The translations under genes and the position numbers were made by a program. A DNA stretch of 26,003 nt, taken from contig JAEDGF010000025.1 in assembly GCA_016297645.1 (NCBI GenBank), positions 1 through 26,003 of the forward strand, in the 5' to 3' direction. Origin of the DNA: Clostridiaceae bacterium. Its GTDB lineage: Bacteria; Bacillota; Clostridia; Oscillospirales; Acutalibacteraceae. Shown in pieces: positions 1 to 7,871 of the stretch (position 1 is the first letter of the stretch; each line of letters starts with the position of its first letter). The notes below the pieces were generated by a model, which saw only the letters and a list, made by a program, of their open reading frames with translations, was not told the DNA's origin and ran no database searches.

Positions 1-54
1 ATGAGCGAAAATCAGCCGGTCAAAACCGACACGGGTTCAAGTCCCGTCAGCCTA
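1..54 (+). tRNA. Partial tRNA-like 3' end (T arm and acceptor strand)
   Basis: Positions 31-47 form a five-pair stem closing a seven-base loop TTCAAGT, which fits the canonical tRNA T loop (T54 T55 C56 purine A58). A short hairpin CGGT-CAAA-ACCG just before it could be the long variable arm of a Leu/Ser/Tyr-type tRNA, and the bases after the T stem could be the 3' acceptor strand. The 5' half lies outside the window, and I could not place a convincing anticodon loop with U33 in what remains. No CCA is encoded. It may be a real truncated tRNA gene or a tRNA-derived repeat. Confidence 0.4.
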
Positions 55-108
55 ATTGTGCTTGCGTGTATGTGCTTTTAGCCGCAGCCGCAGCTGCAAA
101 AAAAGAGT

Positions 109-825
109 CTAACCTAAATTACAAATTTTACGGACAACATAACCGGCTATCATCAGCCCGGCGGTACCCGGCACAAAGCTGACGCTTGCAGGCGGCCGTC
201 TTCCGTTTGTTTCCTCCGGCGGGATCTCGCATTGAATTTCGCGGCTCTCCTCCGTTGAAAACAGTACCGTGACCTTTTTTACACCGGCTTCGCGGTACAA
301 ACGGCGCATTTTCTTACAGAGCGGACAGTATTCGGTCTTATTTATATCCGTTATTTTGAACTTGTCCGGAAATATTTTGTTGCCCGTTCCCATGGACGCT
401 ATGAGAGGTATACCCAATTCTCCGCACTTGACGGCTATCACGGTTTTCGCGCGCGTGTCGTCTATTGCGTCCACACAGAAATCATATTTTTCATCGAAAA
501 ACAGCCCGGCGTTATCTGCTGTAAGAAATTCCGGAACAGTCCGTACAATGCATTCCGGGTTTATATCCTTTGCCCTCTCGGCGAGAACCTCCGCCTTATC
601 TTTGCCGACTGTGGAGTGAAGCGCGCAGAGCTGGCGGTTTATATTCGAAAGTGAAACGGTATCGCCGTCAACAAGCGTCAGCTTTCCGACTCCCGCACGG
701 CAAAGCGCTTCAAATACATACGAGCCGACTCCGCCGAGTCCGAAAATAATGACACTGCTGTTTTTCAGCGACAGAACGCCGTCTTCACCTATTGCCATTG
801 CCGTTCGAATAAGTTCGGGTTTCAT
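109..825 (-). CDS. tcdA: tRNA threonylcarbamoyladenosine dehydratase (TcdA/CsdL, ThiF-E1 family)
   Basis: The 238-residue product belongs to the ThiF/MoeB/E1-like adenylating superfamily. Known TcdA enzymes use ATP to cyclise t6A at position 37 of ANN-decoding tRNAs to ct6A. Visible signs are the opening RTAMAIGEDG, the nucleotide-binding GLGGVGSYV near residue 30, VDGDTVSLSNINRQ near residue 53 (the R/Q signature typical of TcdA), and VDAIDD near residue 118. A CPLC pair near residue 168 may hold zinc or be structural. The length fits the family (about 230-270). The ATG at 825 has AAGGAG 11 bases upstream. It stands alone, divergent from the decarboxylase operon; a TATAAT lies on its strand at 860-865 without a clear -35. 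No terminator hairpin is visible after the stop. Family is sure; the exact tRNA reaction is inferred from the family. Confidence 0.88.
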   Translation of the reverse strand: MKPELIRTAMAIGEDGVLSLKNSSVIIFGLGGVGSYVFEALCRAGVGKLTLVDGDTVSLSNINRQLCALHSTVGKDKAEVLAERAKDINPECIVRTVPEFLTADNAGLFFDEKYDFCVDAIDDTRAKTVIAVKCGELGIPLIASMGTGNKIFPDKFKITDINKTEYCPLCKKMRRLYREAGVKKVTVLFSTEESREIQCEIPPEETNGRRPPASVSFVPGTAGLMIAGYVVRKICNLG

Positions 826-1090
826 TCTTCATATCGCTCCTTCTATATTATCTGTAAACATTATATGTGTACATTTTACAACCCGAATGCTTCAAAAACA
901 ACCGCATTTTTGTTTTTTCTTTTCGGCTTGCCTTTTTTCTTACCCCAAACACATTATCCGTCGAAAAAACGACCGAAAAAACAAAAAAATCAGATCGATA
1001 ACAATTTATCGTATTGACTGCCGAGAAAAATCTGCTATAATATACAATGGAGTAAATTGGTATTCAATTTTCGGAAGGAGTTACAGTTTA
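826..1090. other. Divergent intergenic region, tcdA / decarboxylase operon
   Basis: The region between the two divergent genes is A/T rich. It holds the decarboxylase promoter and ribosome site and a possible -10 for tcdA. T-rich (about 908-930) and A-rich (about 965-990) tracts are imperfectly complementary and lie upstream of the promoter. No open frame with a ribosome site was seen. Confidence 0.5.
1014..1041 (+). promoter_or_regulatory. Sigma-70-type promoter of the decarboxylase operon
   Basis: TTGACT (1014-1019), 16 bases, then TATAAT (1036-1041) preceded by TG at the extended -10 position (TGCTATAAT). Transcription should start near 1048, leaving a leader of about 40 bases with GGAAGGAG at 1073-1080. 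Confidence 0.85.
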
Positions 1091-2476
1091 ATGCAAATAA
1101 AATTTACCGAAACCGTCCTCAGAGATGCTAACCAATCTCTGATCGCGACGAGAATGCCGTTTGAGGAGTTTGAACCGATACTGAAAACACTCAACAAGGC
1201 AGGCTACTATTCCCTTGAATGCTGGGGCGGAGCAACTTTTGATTCGTGCCTCAGATATCTTAACGAGGATCCGTGGGAAAGACTCAGAAAAATAAGAAAG
1301 GCTTGTCCCAATGTCAAGCTGCAAATGCTTTTGAGAGGTCAGAACCTCCTCGGCTACAAGCACTACCCGGACGATGCGGTTCGTCTTTTCGTACGAAAGA
1401 GCGTTGAAAACGGAATAAACATTCTCCGTATCTTTGACGCGCTCAACGATTTGAGAAATATTGAGGTCGCCGTTGACGAAGCCCTCAAATGCGGCGCTGA
1501 GGTTCAGGGAACGATATGCTACACGATTTCCCCCATTCACAACCTTGAAAGCTATGTTGAAACCGCAAGGGGGCTTAAAAAGCTCGGCGTACAGAGCATT
1601 TGCATTAAAGATATGGCAGGTATCATGAGTCCGAAAGCCGCCTATGAAACGGTAAAAGCCATCAAAGAAGCGGTCGCTCTCCCTGTCGTCATTCACACGC
1701 ATTCAACGACCGGACTCGGTTTCATGACGCTTCTTAAAGCTGTCGAAGCCGGCTGCGATGTTATCGACACCGCAATTTCGTGCTTCTCGGGCGGTACAAG
1801 CCAGCCCGCAACCGAAACGATGGACTATGTTCTGAGAGAGTACGGCTACGAAACCGGACTTGACACAGCCTGTCTTACCAAGATAAACGACTACTTCAAG
1901 CCATACCGCGCAGAGTGCCTTAAATCGGGACTTCTCAACCCCGTTGTTATGGCTACCGCAACCGATGCTCTCACCTATCAGATCCCCGGCGGAATGCTTT
2001 CAAACCTTGTGGCACAGCTTACGGCACAGGGCAAGCTCGACAAGCTCGACGAGGTTCTCGCCGAAACACCGCGCGTCCGCGCCGACCTCGGCTATCCGCC
2101 GCTTGTAACCCCCATGAGCCAGATGGTGGGCGTCCAGGCAACATCGAATGTCCTTCAAGGCAAGTATAAGAACATCTCAAAAGAGATAAAGGCGTATATA
2201 AAAGGTGAATACGGCAGAGCGCCCGGAAAGATAAGCGATGAGCTTACAAAGCTCGTGCTCGGTAATGAAAAGCCCCTCACCTGCCGTTTTGCGGACACGC
2301 TCCCCCCCATTGTCGATAAGACACGCGAGGAGCTTAAAGGTATTGCACGAAGCGATGAAGATGTCCTTTCGTACATTGCATTCCCGGCGCTTGCCGAAAA
2401 ATTCTTCCAGAAACGCGAGGAAAAAGAAAAGAACACTTTCACCTACTCCGTTAAGCTCATAAAGGAGGATAAATAA
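1091..2476 (+). CDS. oadA: Decarboxylase alpha subunit, carboxyltransferase (OadA/PycB-like)
   Basis: This is a 461-residue carboxyltransferase of the oxaloacetate decarboxylase alpha / pyruvate carboxylase B family. It moves the carboxyl group from the 2-oxo acid to biotin on the carrier protein. The TIM-barrel metal site is readable: D12 with DANQS, K173 in CIKDMAG (the carbamylated lysine of the family), and H202/H204 in IHTHSTTG. ECWGGATFD at 43-51 is the substrate-site signature. Unlike fused OadA proteins it stops after the conserved C-terminal carboxylase domain and has no biotin domain; that domain is encoded separately two genes on. The open frame continues upstream of 1091, but this ATG has GGAAGGAG ten bases ahead and begins the conserved domain. 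Oxaloacetate is the likely substrate from overall motifs; other acyl-CoA-type decarboxylases use a different alpha family. Confidence 0.92.
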   Translation: MQIKFTETVLRDANQSLIATRMPFEEFEPILKTLNKAGYYSLECWGGATFDSCLRYLNEDPWERLRKIRKACPNVKLQMLLRGQNLLGYKHYPDDAVRLFVRKSVENGINILRIFDALNDLRNIEVAVDEALKCGAEVQGTICYTISPIHNLESYVETARGLKKLGVQSICIKDMAGIMSPKAAYETVKAIKEAVALPVVIHTHSTTGLGFMTLLKAVEAGCDVIDTAISCFSGGTSQPATETMDYVLREYGYETGLDTACLTKINDYFKPYRAECLKSGLLNPVVMATATDALTYQIPGGMLSNLVAQLTAQGKLDKLDEVLAETPRVRADLGYPPLVTPMSQMVGVQATSNVLQGKYKNISKEIKAYIKGEYGRAPGKISDELTKLVLGNEKPLTCRFADTLPPIVDKTREELKGIARSDEDVLSYIAFPALAEKFFQKREEKEKNTFTYSVKLIKEDK

Positions 2477-2854
2477 ATGCTTATTCAGACACTTGGTGTT
2501 TACACCAATATTTACGGCACAGGCGACACTATGCCGATATCCCGAAGTCTTATAATTTCGCTTGTAGGTTTCCTGATAGTTTTCGCCGTACTCGGTGTTA
2601 TCGCACTCTACATCAAAGGCGTCGGCTCGATTTTTGACGCAAAAGCAAAGCATTCAAAAGAAAAAGCTCCCAAACAGGCTCCTGCCGCCGAAGCTGCCGT
2701 TCAGCCTGCCGCCCCCGTAAGCGGCCCGGTACTCGAAGGCGTAAGCGAAAAGGAAGCCGCAGTCATTATGGCGCTTGTCAGCCACGAAAGCGGCATCCCG
2801 CTTGAAAGACTTCAATTCAATTCAATCAAATTAACGGAGGAAATAAAAAAATGA
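2477..2854 (+). CDS. oadG: Decarboxylase gamma-like membrane subunit (OadG family)
   Basis: The 125-residue protein has one membrane segment at about residues 25-46, an Ala/Pro/Lys-rich linker at about 55-88, and a conserved C-terminal stretch containing EKEAAVIMALVSHESG typical of OadG/MmdD-type small subunits. In characterised pumps this subunit anchors the carboxyltransferase to the membrane beta subunit and speeds assembly. The ATG directly abuts the alpha stop and has AAAGGAGG eight bases upstream, so the long start is used; an internal ATG at 2531 would leave only the membrane part onward. It overlaps the next gene by four bases (ATGA), so tight coupling is expected. Confidence 0.85.
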   Translation: MLIQTLGVYTNIYGTGDTMPISRSLIISLVGFLIVFAVLGVIALYIKGVGSIFDAKAKHSKEKAPKQAPAAEAAVQPAAPVSGPVLEGVSEKEAAVIMALVSHESGIPLERLQFNSIKLTEEIKK

Positions 2855-3240
2855 AGTATCAGGTAACTCTCAATAATAAAGTTTACGAAGTCGATGTAAC
2901 CGAAACGGAAGCAGTTGTCACAGGCGTTTTTGCAGCTGCCCCCATGGCTGCTCCCGTTGCAGCCGCTCCCGCTGCTGCTCCTGCCGCGGCTCCCGTTGCA
3001 GCAGCACCCGTTCAGCAGATTGCAGCCGACGGAACAAAGGTAACAAGCCCCATGCCCGGAAACATTCTTTCCGTAAGTGTTCAGCCCGGCTCTGCCGTTA
3101 AAGCCGGTGATATCATGTTTGTTCTCGAAGCCATGAAGATGGAAAACGAAATAGTTGCTCCTGCCGACGGCGTCGTAAAACAGGTACTTGTTTCAAAAGG
3201 CTCAGTCGTTAACACCGATGATGTTCTCGCTGTTTTATAA
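2851..3240 (+). CDS. Biotin carboxyl carrier protein of the decarboxylase (biotinyl domain)
   Basis: The 129-residue protein has a short N-terminal segment, an Ala/Pro linker at about 28-55 of repeated APAAA-type units, and a biotinyl domain at about 62-129. The biotinylation motif EAMKMENE places the biotin on K96, 33 residues before the C terminus as is usual. It corresponds to free carriers such as GcdC/MmdC or the C-terminal domain of OadA. It shuttles the carboxyl group from the alpha subunit to the membrane beta subunit. The start overlaps the previous stop and is preceded by CGGAGG. A biotin ligase must be encoded elsewhere. Confidence 0.92.
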   Translation: MKYQVTLNNKVYEVDVTETEAVVTGVFAAAPMAAPVAAAPAAAPAAAPVAAAPVQQIAADGTKVTSPMPGNILSVSVQPGSAVKAGDIMFVLEAMKMENEIVAPADGVVKQVLVSKGSVVNTDDVLAVL

Positions 3241-3258
3241 TTAAGGAGGAGTAACCGT

Positions 3259-4470
3259 ATGGATTTGATCATTCAGGTTCTCAGAGGGCTTTGGAATGAT
3301 TCCGGTCTTGCCGGACTTCTGGATTCCCCTCAGAACGGAATTATGATTCTTGTTTCTTTTGTCTTTCTTTATCTCGCGATAAAGAAAAAGTTCGAGCCGC
3401 TGCTCCTTGTCCCCATTGCGTTCGGTATTCTTCTTGCGAACCTCCCCGGCGCAGAGATAATGAAGGATGTCACCGGCGGTCTGCTCGGCTCATATAACGA
3501 AGAAGCCGTTGTAGGCGCGAAATGGTTTGAATCGGGTATTCTCCGTATACTCTATGTAGGCGTTAAATCGAGTATCTTCCCGTGCCTTATATTCATGGGC
3601 GTCGGCGCAATGACCGACTTCGGCCCCATGCTTGCAAACCCCGTTTCGCTTATCCTCGGCGCTGCCGCTCAGCTCGGTATCTATATAGCGTTTATCGTTG
3701 CCCTTGCCCTCGGAAAAATAAACGAAGGATGGGCTTTCACCCCCGAACAGGCTGCTGCTATCGCCATTATCGGCGGCGCAGACGGACCTACGGCAATATT
3801 CCTCGCGTCAAAGCTCGCACCTGAATTATTGGCGCCAATCGCTTTGGCGGCTTACTCGTACATGGCACTTATCCCCATAATCCAGCCGCCCATCATGAAG
3901 CTGCTCACGACGAAAAAAGAGCGCGAGGTAAAGATGACTCAGCTTCGTCAGGTTTCAAAAACCGAGAAGATCATCTTCCCCATTGCAGTTCTTGTTTTCA
4001 TCGCTTTGCTTCTCCCCTCGGTTGTACCGCTTCTCGGTATGCTCATGCTCGGCAACCTGTTCAAGGAGTGCGGAGTTACCGACAGACTTTCCGATACTGC
4101 ACAGAATGCACTTATGAATATCGTTACCATTATGCTCGGCGTCTGCGTCGGTGCTACGGCTAACGGACAGGATTTCCTCAAAATTCAGACTATCGAAATC
4201 GTTGCTCTCGGACTTATCGCATTCGCATTCTCCACCGCAGGCGGCGTTCTCATCGGCAAGATCCTTTACAGAATCACCGGCGGAAAGATCAATCCCCTTA
4301 TCGGTGCGGCAGGCGTTTCGGCAGTTCCTATGGCTGCCCGTGTAGCTCAGGTCGAAGGCAGAAAGTATAACCCTACAAATTTCCTTCTCATGCACGCCAT
4401 GGGACCGAATGTCGCAGGTGTTATAGGCTCCGCTGTTGCGGCAGGTTTCCTCCTTGTCATGTTTAGATAA
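3259..4470 (+). CDS. oadB: Sodium-translocating decarboxylase beta subunit (OadB/GcdB/MmdB)
   Basis: A 403-residue polytopic membrane protein that decarboxylates carboxybiotin and couples this to sodium export. The residues shown to matter in Klebsiella OadB align at a constant offset of 28: D175 in GGADGPTAIF, Y201, N345 and S354 in the NPLIGAAGVS segment. The C-terminal MHAMGPNVAGVIGSAVAAG motif is the family signature. All key residues are present, so the pump should be functional. It begins 18 bases after the carrier gene with AAGGAGG upstream. As last gene of the operon it is followed by a factor-independent terminator. Confidence 0.95.
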   Translation: MDLIIQVLRGLWNDSGLAGLLDSPQNGIMILVSFVFLYLAIKKKFEPLLLVPIAFGILLANLPGAEIMKDVTGGLLGSYNEEAVVGAKWFESGILRILYVGVKSSIFPCLIFMGVGAMTDFGPMLANPVSLILGAAAQLGIYIAFIVALALGKINEGWAFTPEQAAAIAIIGGADGPTAIFLASKLAPELLAPIALAAYSYMALIPIIQPPIMKLLTTKKEREVKMTQLRQVSKTEKIIFPIAVLVFIALLLPSVVPLLGMLMLGNLFKECGVTDRLSDTAQNALMNIVTIMLGVCVGATANGQDFLKIQTIEIVALGLIAFAFSTAGGVLIGKILYRITGGKINPLIGAAGVSAVPMAARVAQVEGRKYNPTNFLLMHAMGPNVAGVIGSAVAAGFLLVMFR

Positions 4471-4509
4471 CAACCATTTCCGGTCGTCATCAAATACCAT
4501 AAAACAAAA

Positions 4510-4551
4510 TTACCCTCCCGCAAAAGCCGACGGCGATGAGCGGGAGGGTAA
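4510..4551 (-). terminator. Terminator of the glycyl-radical operon (minus strand)
   Basis: A perfect 12-base-pair stem (4510-4521 with 4540-4551) has an 18-base loop. Read on the minus strand the stem is followed by a T-rich run (ATTTTGTTTT), so it should stop transcripts leaving the minus-strand operon. On the plus strand it is followed by A's and is probably not active. Confidence 0.65.
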
Positions 4552-4557
4552 AAATTT

Positions 4558-4600
4558 AACGGCCGCATTCCGAAAAATAATCGGAAAGCAGCCGTTTTTT
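4558..4600 (+). terminator. Terminator of the decarboxylase operon
   Basis: AACGGC (4558-4563) pairs with GCCGTT (4591-4596), with an inner stem TTCCGA/TCGGAA, followed by a T run to 4600. On the other strand the stem is also followed by several T's, so it may work in both directions between the two convergent operons. Confidence 0.8.
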
Positions 4601-4655
4601 CACGGTCTGTCAAAGACTCAAATATACAGATCAGACGATGCTCCGTCGTAAAAGT

Positions 4656-4802
4656 CTATTCTCCGGGATAAGTGAGCGGGAAGTCCGTTTCCCTATGAGC
4701 GGTGCCGAGGACTTCAAGGACATCGTTACCGTCACACTCGTTACAGCTTCTTATAACACACTCGGTTTCAACCTTTACTTCAAACTCTTTGAAATACTCC
4801 AT
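4656..4802 (-). CDS. 48-residue Cys-containing protein, last gene of the glycyl-radical operon
   Basis: A short open frame begins at an ATG with GGAGG about 7 bases upstream, 22 bases after the activase stop and before the operon terminator. The product is acidic, 48 residues, with no membrane segment. Three cysteines, C15, C20 and C23, form C-x4-C-x2-C in ETECVIRSCNECDGN, followed by a PLTYPGE tail. Small Fe-S subunits accompany some glycyl-radical enzymes (for example benzylsuccinate synthase and 4-hydroxyphenylacetate decarboxylase), which suggests an accessory subunit, but those have more cysteines and I see no direct family match. Ribosome site, spacing and position support a real gene; the function is inference. 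Confidence 0.6.
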   Translation of the reverse strand: MEYFKEFEVKVETECVIRSCNECDGNDVLEVLGTAHRETDFPLTYPGE

Positions 4803-4824
4803 ACCGATACCTCCGTAATAAAAA

Positions 4825-5688
4825 TTACAGTCGGTTTATCACATTAGGGTACTCTTGCGCAAGTCTTCTAATAAAATCGTCAGACGGAACATCCGCTTTT
4901 CGTGTTTTAAATTCTCTGCCGAGTGCGTTATATTTTGCGGAACAGATATTGTGATACGGCATAAGCTCCAACTTTCCGTTCCCGACAAATTCCGACACCG
5001 CACCTATTTCACTGTCATTGAAACCCGGCACGACCGGCATTCTGAATATGACCTCCGCGCCGCCGTTTTTCAGCAGGCGGGAGTTACTCAAAATCAAATC
5101 GTTCGATACACCGGTAAGGCTTTTATGAAGCTCCGTGTCAATACACTTAATGTCGTAAAGAAAAAGGTCTGTAAGCGGCATGATTCGTTCAAGCGTTTCG
5201 CTCGGTACATTACCGGCGGTTTCGACAGCCGTATGAATACCGTTTTCGCGGCATTTTTCGAGAAGCGATACGGAAAATTCCGGTTGCAGCAGCGGTTCTC
5301 CGCCGCTGAGCGTCACTCCGCCCCCGGAAACCTCGTAGTAATCGCGGTCTTTGAGTATAACATCAAATACATCGTCCGCGTTTTCTTTTCTGCCGCATTT
5401 ATCGCGCGCACCGTATCGACAGACGGAAGCACAGCTTCCGCACTTACTGCACGCATCCGTAAACGCTTTTGAACAAAACGCAGTACAAGCACCGCAGCTT
5501 CTGCACTTATCGGGGTAAATCATCAATTCCGGCACGGCGGACTGGGATTCGGGATTGTGACACCAAAGGCAGCGCAGATTGCAGCCCTTGAAAAAAACTA
5601 TTGTCCTTATTCCCGGTCCGTCATGCAGAGAATACCGCTGAATTGAAAAGATTAAACCTTCAACGCCTTTTTTCAGAGTCGGGTTCAC
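4825..5688 (-). CDS. Glycyl-radical enzyme activating enzyme (radical SAM)
   Basis: The 287-residue protein is a PflA-type activase. It uses S-adenosylmethionine and a [4Fe-4S] cluster to put the radical on the glycine of the neighbouring enzyme. The radical-SAM motif is C36-x3-C40-x2-C43 in KGCNLRCLWC. A ferredoxin-like insert follows with two four-Cys sets, C62/65/68/72 and C80/83/86/90, as in activases of eliminase-type enzymes but not in classical PflA. LSGGEPLLQP near residue 128 is the SAM-binding GGE motif. The start is GTG, overlapping the enzyme's TGA stop (GTGA), with CGGAG nine bases upstream inside the preceding gene, so synthesis of the pair is coupled. Confidence 0.93.
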   Translation of the reverse strand: MNPTLKKGVEGLIFSIQRYSLHDGPGIRTIVFFKGCNLRCLWCHNPESQSAVPELMIYPDKCRSCGACTAFCSKAFTDACSKCGSCASVCRYGARDKCGRKENADDVFDVILKDRDYYEVSGGGVTLSGGEPLLQPEFSVSLLEKCRENGIHTAVETAGNVPSETLERIMPLTDLFLYDIKCIDTELHKSLTGVSNDLILSNSRLLKNGGAEVIFRMPVVPGFNDSEIGAVSEFVGNGKLELMPYHNICSAKYNALGREFKTRKADVPSDDFIRRLAQEYPNVINRL

Positions 5689-7850
5689 GGTGCAATCTCC
5701 GTTCTGGTGATAATGTTATTTTGCAGACCTTTTGACAGCCTTACAAAATAGTCGGAATACCCGCCTACTCTGACAATAAGATCCCCGTGCTTTTCCGGGT
5801 GGAGCTGCGCGTCACGAAGCTCCTCTGTGGATACGACGGAAACGGAAAGCTGCTGACCGCCCTTTTTGAAGTATGTTTTTGCGAGAGCGATGAAGCCGAG
5901 CTGCCCTTTTTCCTGACCGAAAAGCTCTTTCGTGAACTTCATGTTCAGTACATTTCCGCTTACGGCAAGATTCTGCGGCTGCTTCGTGACAGAGTTGAGC
6001 AGCGCGGTAGGTCCGTTTGTGTCGCAGCCGGGAACAGCACCGATACTGTCGGCGAGAAGGTCATCCTCCTTATGTTTTCCGTTCGGGAGCGCGCCCGTAC
6101 CCGAGCCGTAGAAGGCTGCACGGCCGAAGGTGCTGCAACCGCCGCCGTATATACCGCCCCTGAATGTGCGCTTGGTTTGCAGATACGAATAGAAGTGATC
6201 TATAATTGCGGCGCATATCGAGTCGGGTTCTTCCTTGTCGTTTCCGAACTTATCGTATGTTGAGAAATCATGATAAAGCTCGTCGTGACCGACAAAATCA
6301 TCATCAATAGCCTTAATAAGCTCAGCCAAGGTATACTTTTTCGTGTCGTACACAAAGTGCTTGACGGCAGTAAGCGAATCGGCCGTGTCGGCAATGCCCT
6401 CCGTCAGAATCTGACCGTGATTGTAGACAGGTCCGCCGTTTTTGTAGTCGCGCGCCGACTCAACGCAGCCCTCAATCGTATTCGAACGGAGAGGGTTCGG
6501 AGCGTACTTTGCATAAATTCTCTGTGCCTTATCGGACATCGCAATAGCACAGTCGGTAATGTATTCCACCTGACGCTTATATGCGTCAAAAAACTTTTCA
6601 TATGTGTCAAGCTCTTCGGGCGTACCTGTTTCAATACCGAGCATCTCGCCCGACAGACCGCATCTGCCGTTATGAAGAACGAAATCAAGGCACTTTGCCA
6701 AACAGACTTCGCCGTCTTCAAGTCCCATGTGCGACTTGCCGAATATATCGATCTGATTGCAGCCGTTCATGCAGTAATTGTGCGAATCGGACGGCTTGAT
6801 ACCGAGCTTTTCAAGCGCGGGACAAACACACTCGTCGTTGTAAATTGCCGGCATACCTATACCGGTGGCAAGCGTTTCGGCAGCACTGCGCCAAACGATA
6901 TCGGGAGTCGCCGTGCTGACTCTGAGGGTGATGTTCGGTGTGTCGTACTTATATTCTCTCGCGACTTCAAGCACTTCGAGAGTAAGCTCGTTCATGAAGT
7001 AATTTCCGTTTTCATCGCTGCCGCCGAGGCACAGATTCCATGTTCGCGTGGCTTTGAAAAACTGCCACAATTCTCTAAGGCACGCCATGCGTTCCTCATG
7101 GGTCGAGTCCTTGCAGTAGTCGTCCATCGTATAATCGAATCTGCCGGGAGAATCTATTCCGTCGAACTCGAATACCGTTTTGAACATCTGACAAGCCTCA
7201 AAGAAATTTCGGGGGCTGTTGAACGGAATATTGGAATATGCCTCCGCAAGGCGGCTATTTCCGCACTCGACTGCAAGGTCATGTGCGCGTTTGCCGATAA
7301 TATCCAGCGCGTCAAGCGCAATTTCAAGCGAATCGTAGAACACATCGTTACCGGCATTCTGCTTTCTGTACACCGCAATTTTTTCACGCATTCCGCTTGT
7401 ACCCAAGCGAAGCACCATACGGTAGTCGGGATTGCTGTGACCGCCCCATGTGCCGCCCCAGCAGGTCTTGATATACTTCCCGTCGAGAGGAACTCTTGCG
7501 CACAGCTTATTCTCATGGTCGGTAAAGCTGTCGTAAATCATTTTCTCGGTATCAATCGGGCGCATTGCGGAAGCGATTTTTTCTATTTCATCCTCCAAAG
7601 ACGCGTATTCCTCTTTTCGCTTTTCGACGACATCATCACGGACAAAGATACCGCGTCCGAACTTATATGTAATAGCGAAAGGAAGCTCGGAGGGAACGGC
7701 AACAGCCGCAAAGAAGGAATCCTTATCAAGCCGAATCGGAATATATTTTGCCATCTCGCGAAGTCCGCACGCGATACGGTACTCCGCGTCGTCAATTTCT
7801 GCGTTGAGATAACCGCAGGCGAACGGTTCAATCTCATTTATCTTTATCAT
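5685..7850 (-). CDS. Short glycyl-radical enzyme of unknown substrate, GCNQ active site
   Basis: The 721-residue protein is a full glycyl-radical enzyme, shorter than choline lyase, decarboxylase or benzylsuccinate types. The glycyl loop near the C terminus is RVGGYSDYF, with the radical on G697. The thiyl cysteine is C364 in NYCMNGCNQI: the glutamate found two residues after the cysteine in GCVE-type dehydratases and lyases is Q366 here, and another cysteine (C360) lies four residues before. Other family landmarks are present: CLGGSDENGNYFMNELT near 274-290, GGPVYN near 472, and GCDTNGPTALLNSV near 608-621. The ATG at 7850 has GGAGG 7 bases upstream. It lies between an SDR dehydrogenase gene and its activase under an IclR regulator. 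It is not pyruvate formate-lyase (no Cys-Cys pair). Substrate unknown; the SDR points to a ketone, aldehyde or hydroxy-acid step. Confidence 0.88.
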   Translation of the reverse strand: MIKINEIEPFACGYLNAEIDDAEYRIACGLREMAKYIPIRLDKDSFFAAVAVPSELPFAITYKFGRGIFVRDDVVEKRKEEYASLEDEIEKIASAMRPIDTEKMIYDSFTDHENKLCARVPLDGKYIKTCWGGTWGGHSNPDYRMVLRLGTSGMREKIAVYRKQNAGNDVFYDSLEIALDALDIIGKRAHDLAVECGNSRLAEAYSNIPFNSPRNFFEACQMFKTVFEFDGIDSPGRFDYTMDDYCKDSTHEERMACLRELWQFFKATRTWNLCLGGSDENGNYFMNELTLEVLEVAREYKYDTPNITLRVSTATPDIVWRSAAETLATGIGMPAIYNDECVCPALEKLGIKPSDSHNYCMNGCNQIDIFGKSHMGLEDGEVCLAKCLDFVLHNGRCGLSGEMLGIETGTPEELDTYEKFFDAYKRQVEYITDCAIAMSDKAQRIYAKYAPNPLRSNTIEGCVESARDYKNGGPVYNHGQILTEGIADTADSLTAVKHFVYDTKKYTLAELIKAIDDDFVGHDELYHDFSTYDKFGNDKEEPDSICAAIIDHFYSYLQTKRTFRGGIYGGGCSTFGRAAFYGSGTGALPNGKHKEDDLLADSIGAVPGCDTNGPTALLNSVTKQPQNLAVSGNVLNMKFTKELFGQEKGQLGFIALAKTYFKKGGQQLSVSVVSTEELRDAQLHPEKHGDLIVRVGGYSDYFVRLSKGLQNNIITRTEIAP

Positions 7851-7871
7851 AACAGCGCCTCCTTTTTCTCT

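Noticed and set aside
461..464. GCVE at residues 461-464 of the glycyl-radical enzyme as the active site
   Set aside because: It lies in the conserved Cys-Glu segment before the GG-YN motif, not at the thiyl cysteine loop; the active cysteine is C364. The numbers here are residue positions.
749..1090. N-terminal extension of the decarboxylase alpha subunit
   Set aside because: It would overlap tcdA and the operon promoter; the ATG at 1091 has the ribosome site and starts the conserved domain.
2939..3010. GCTGCTCCC-type repeats as a possible tandem DNA repeat
   Set aside because: They encode the Ala/Pro linker of the biotin carrier, which is normal for this family.
4568..4656. Possible further gene between the 48-residue protein and the terminators
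   Set aside because: The stretch is about 55 bases outside the hairpin and has no start with a ribosome site.
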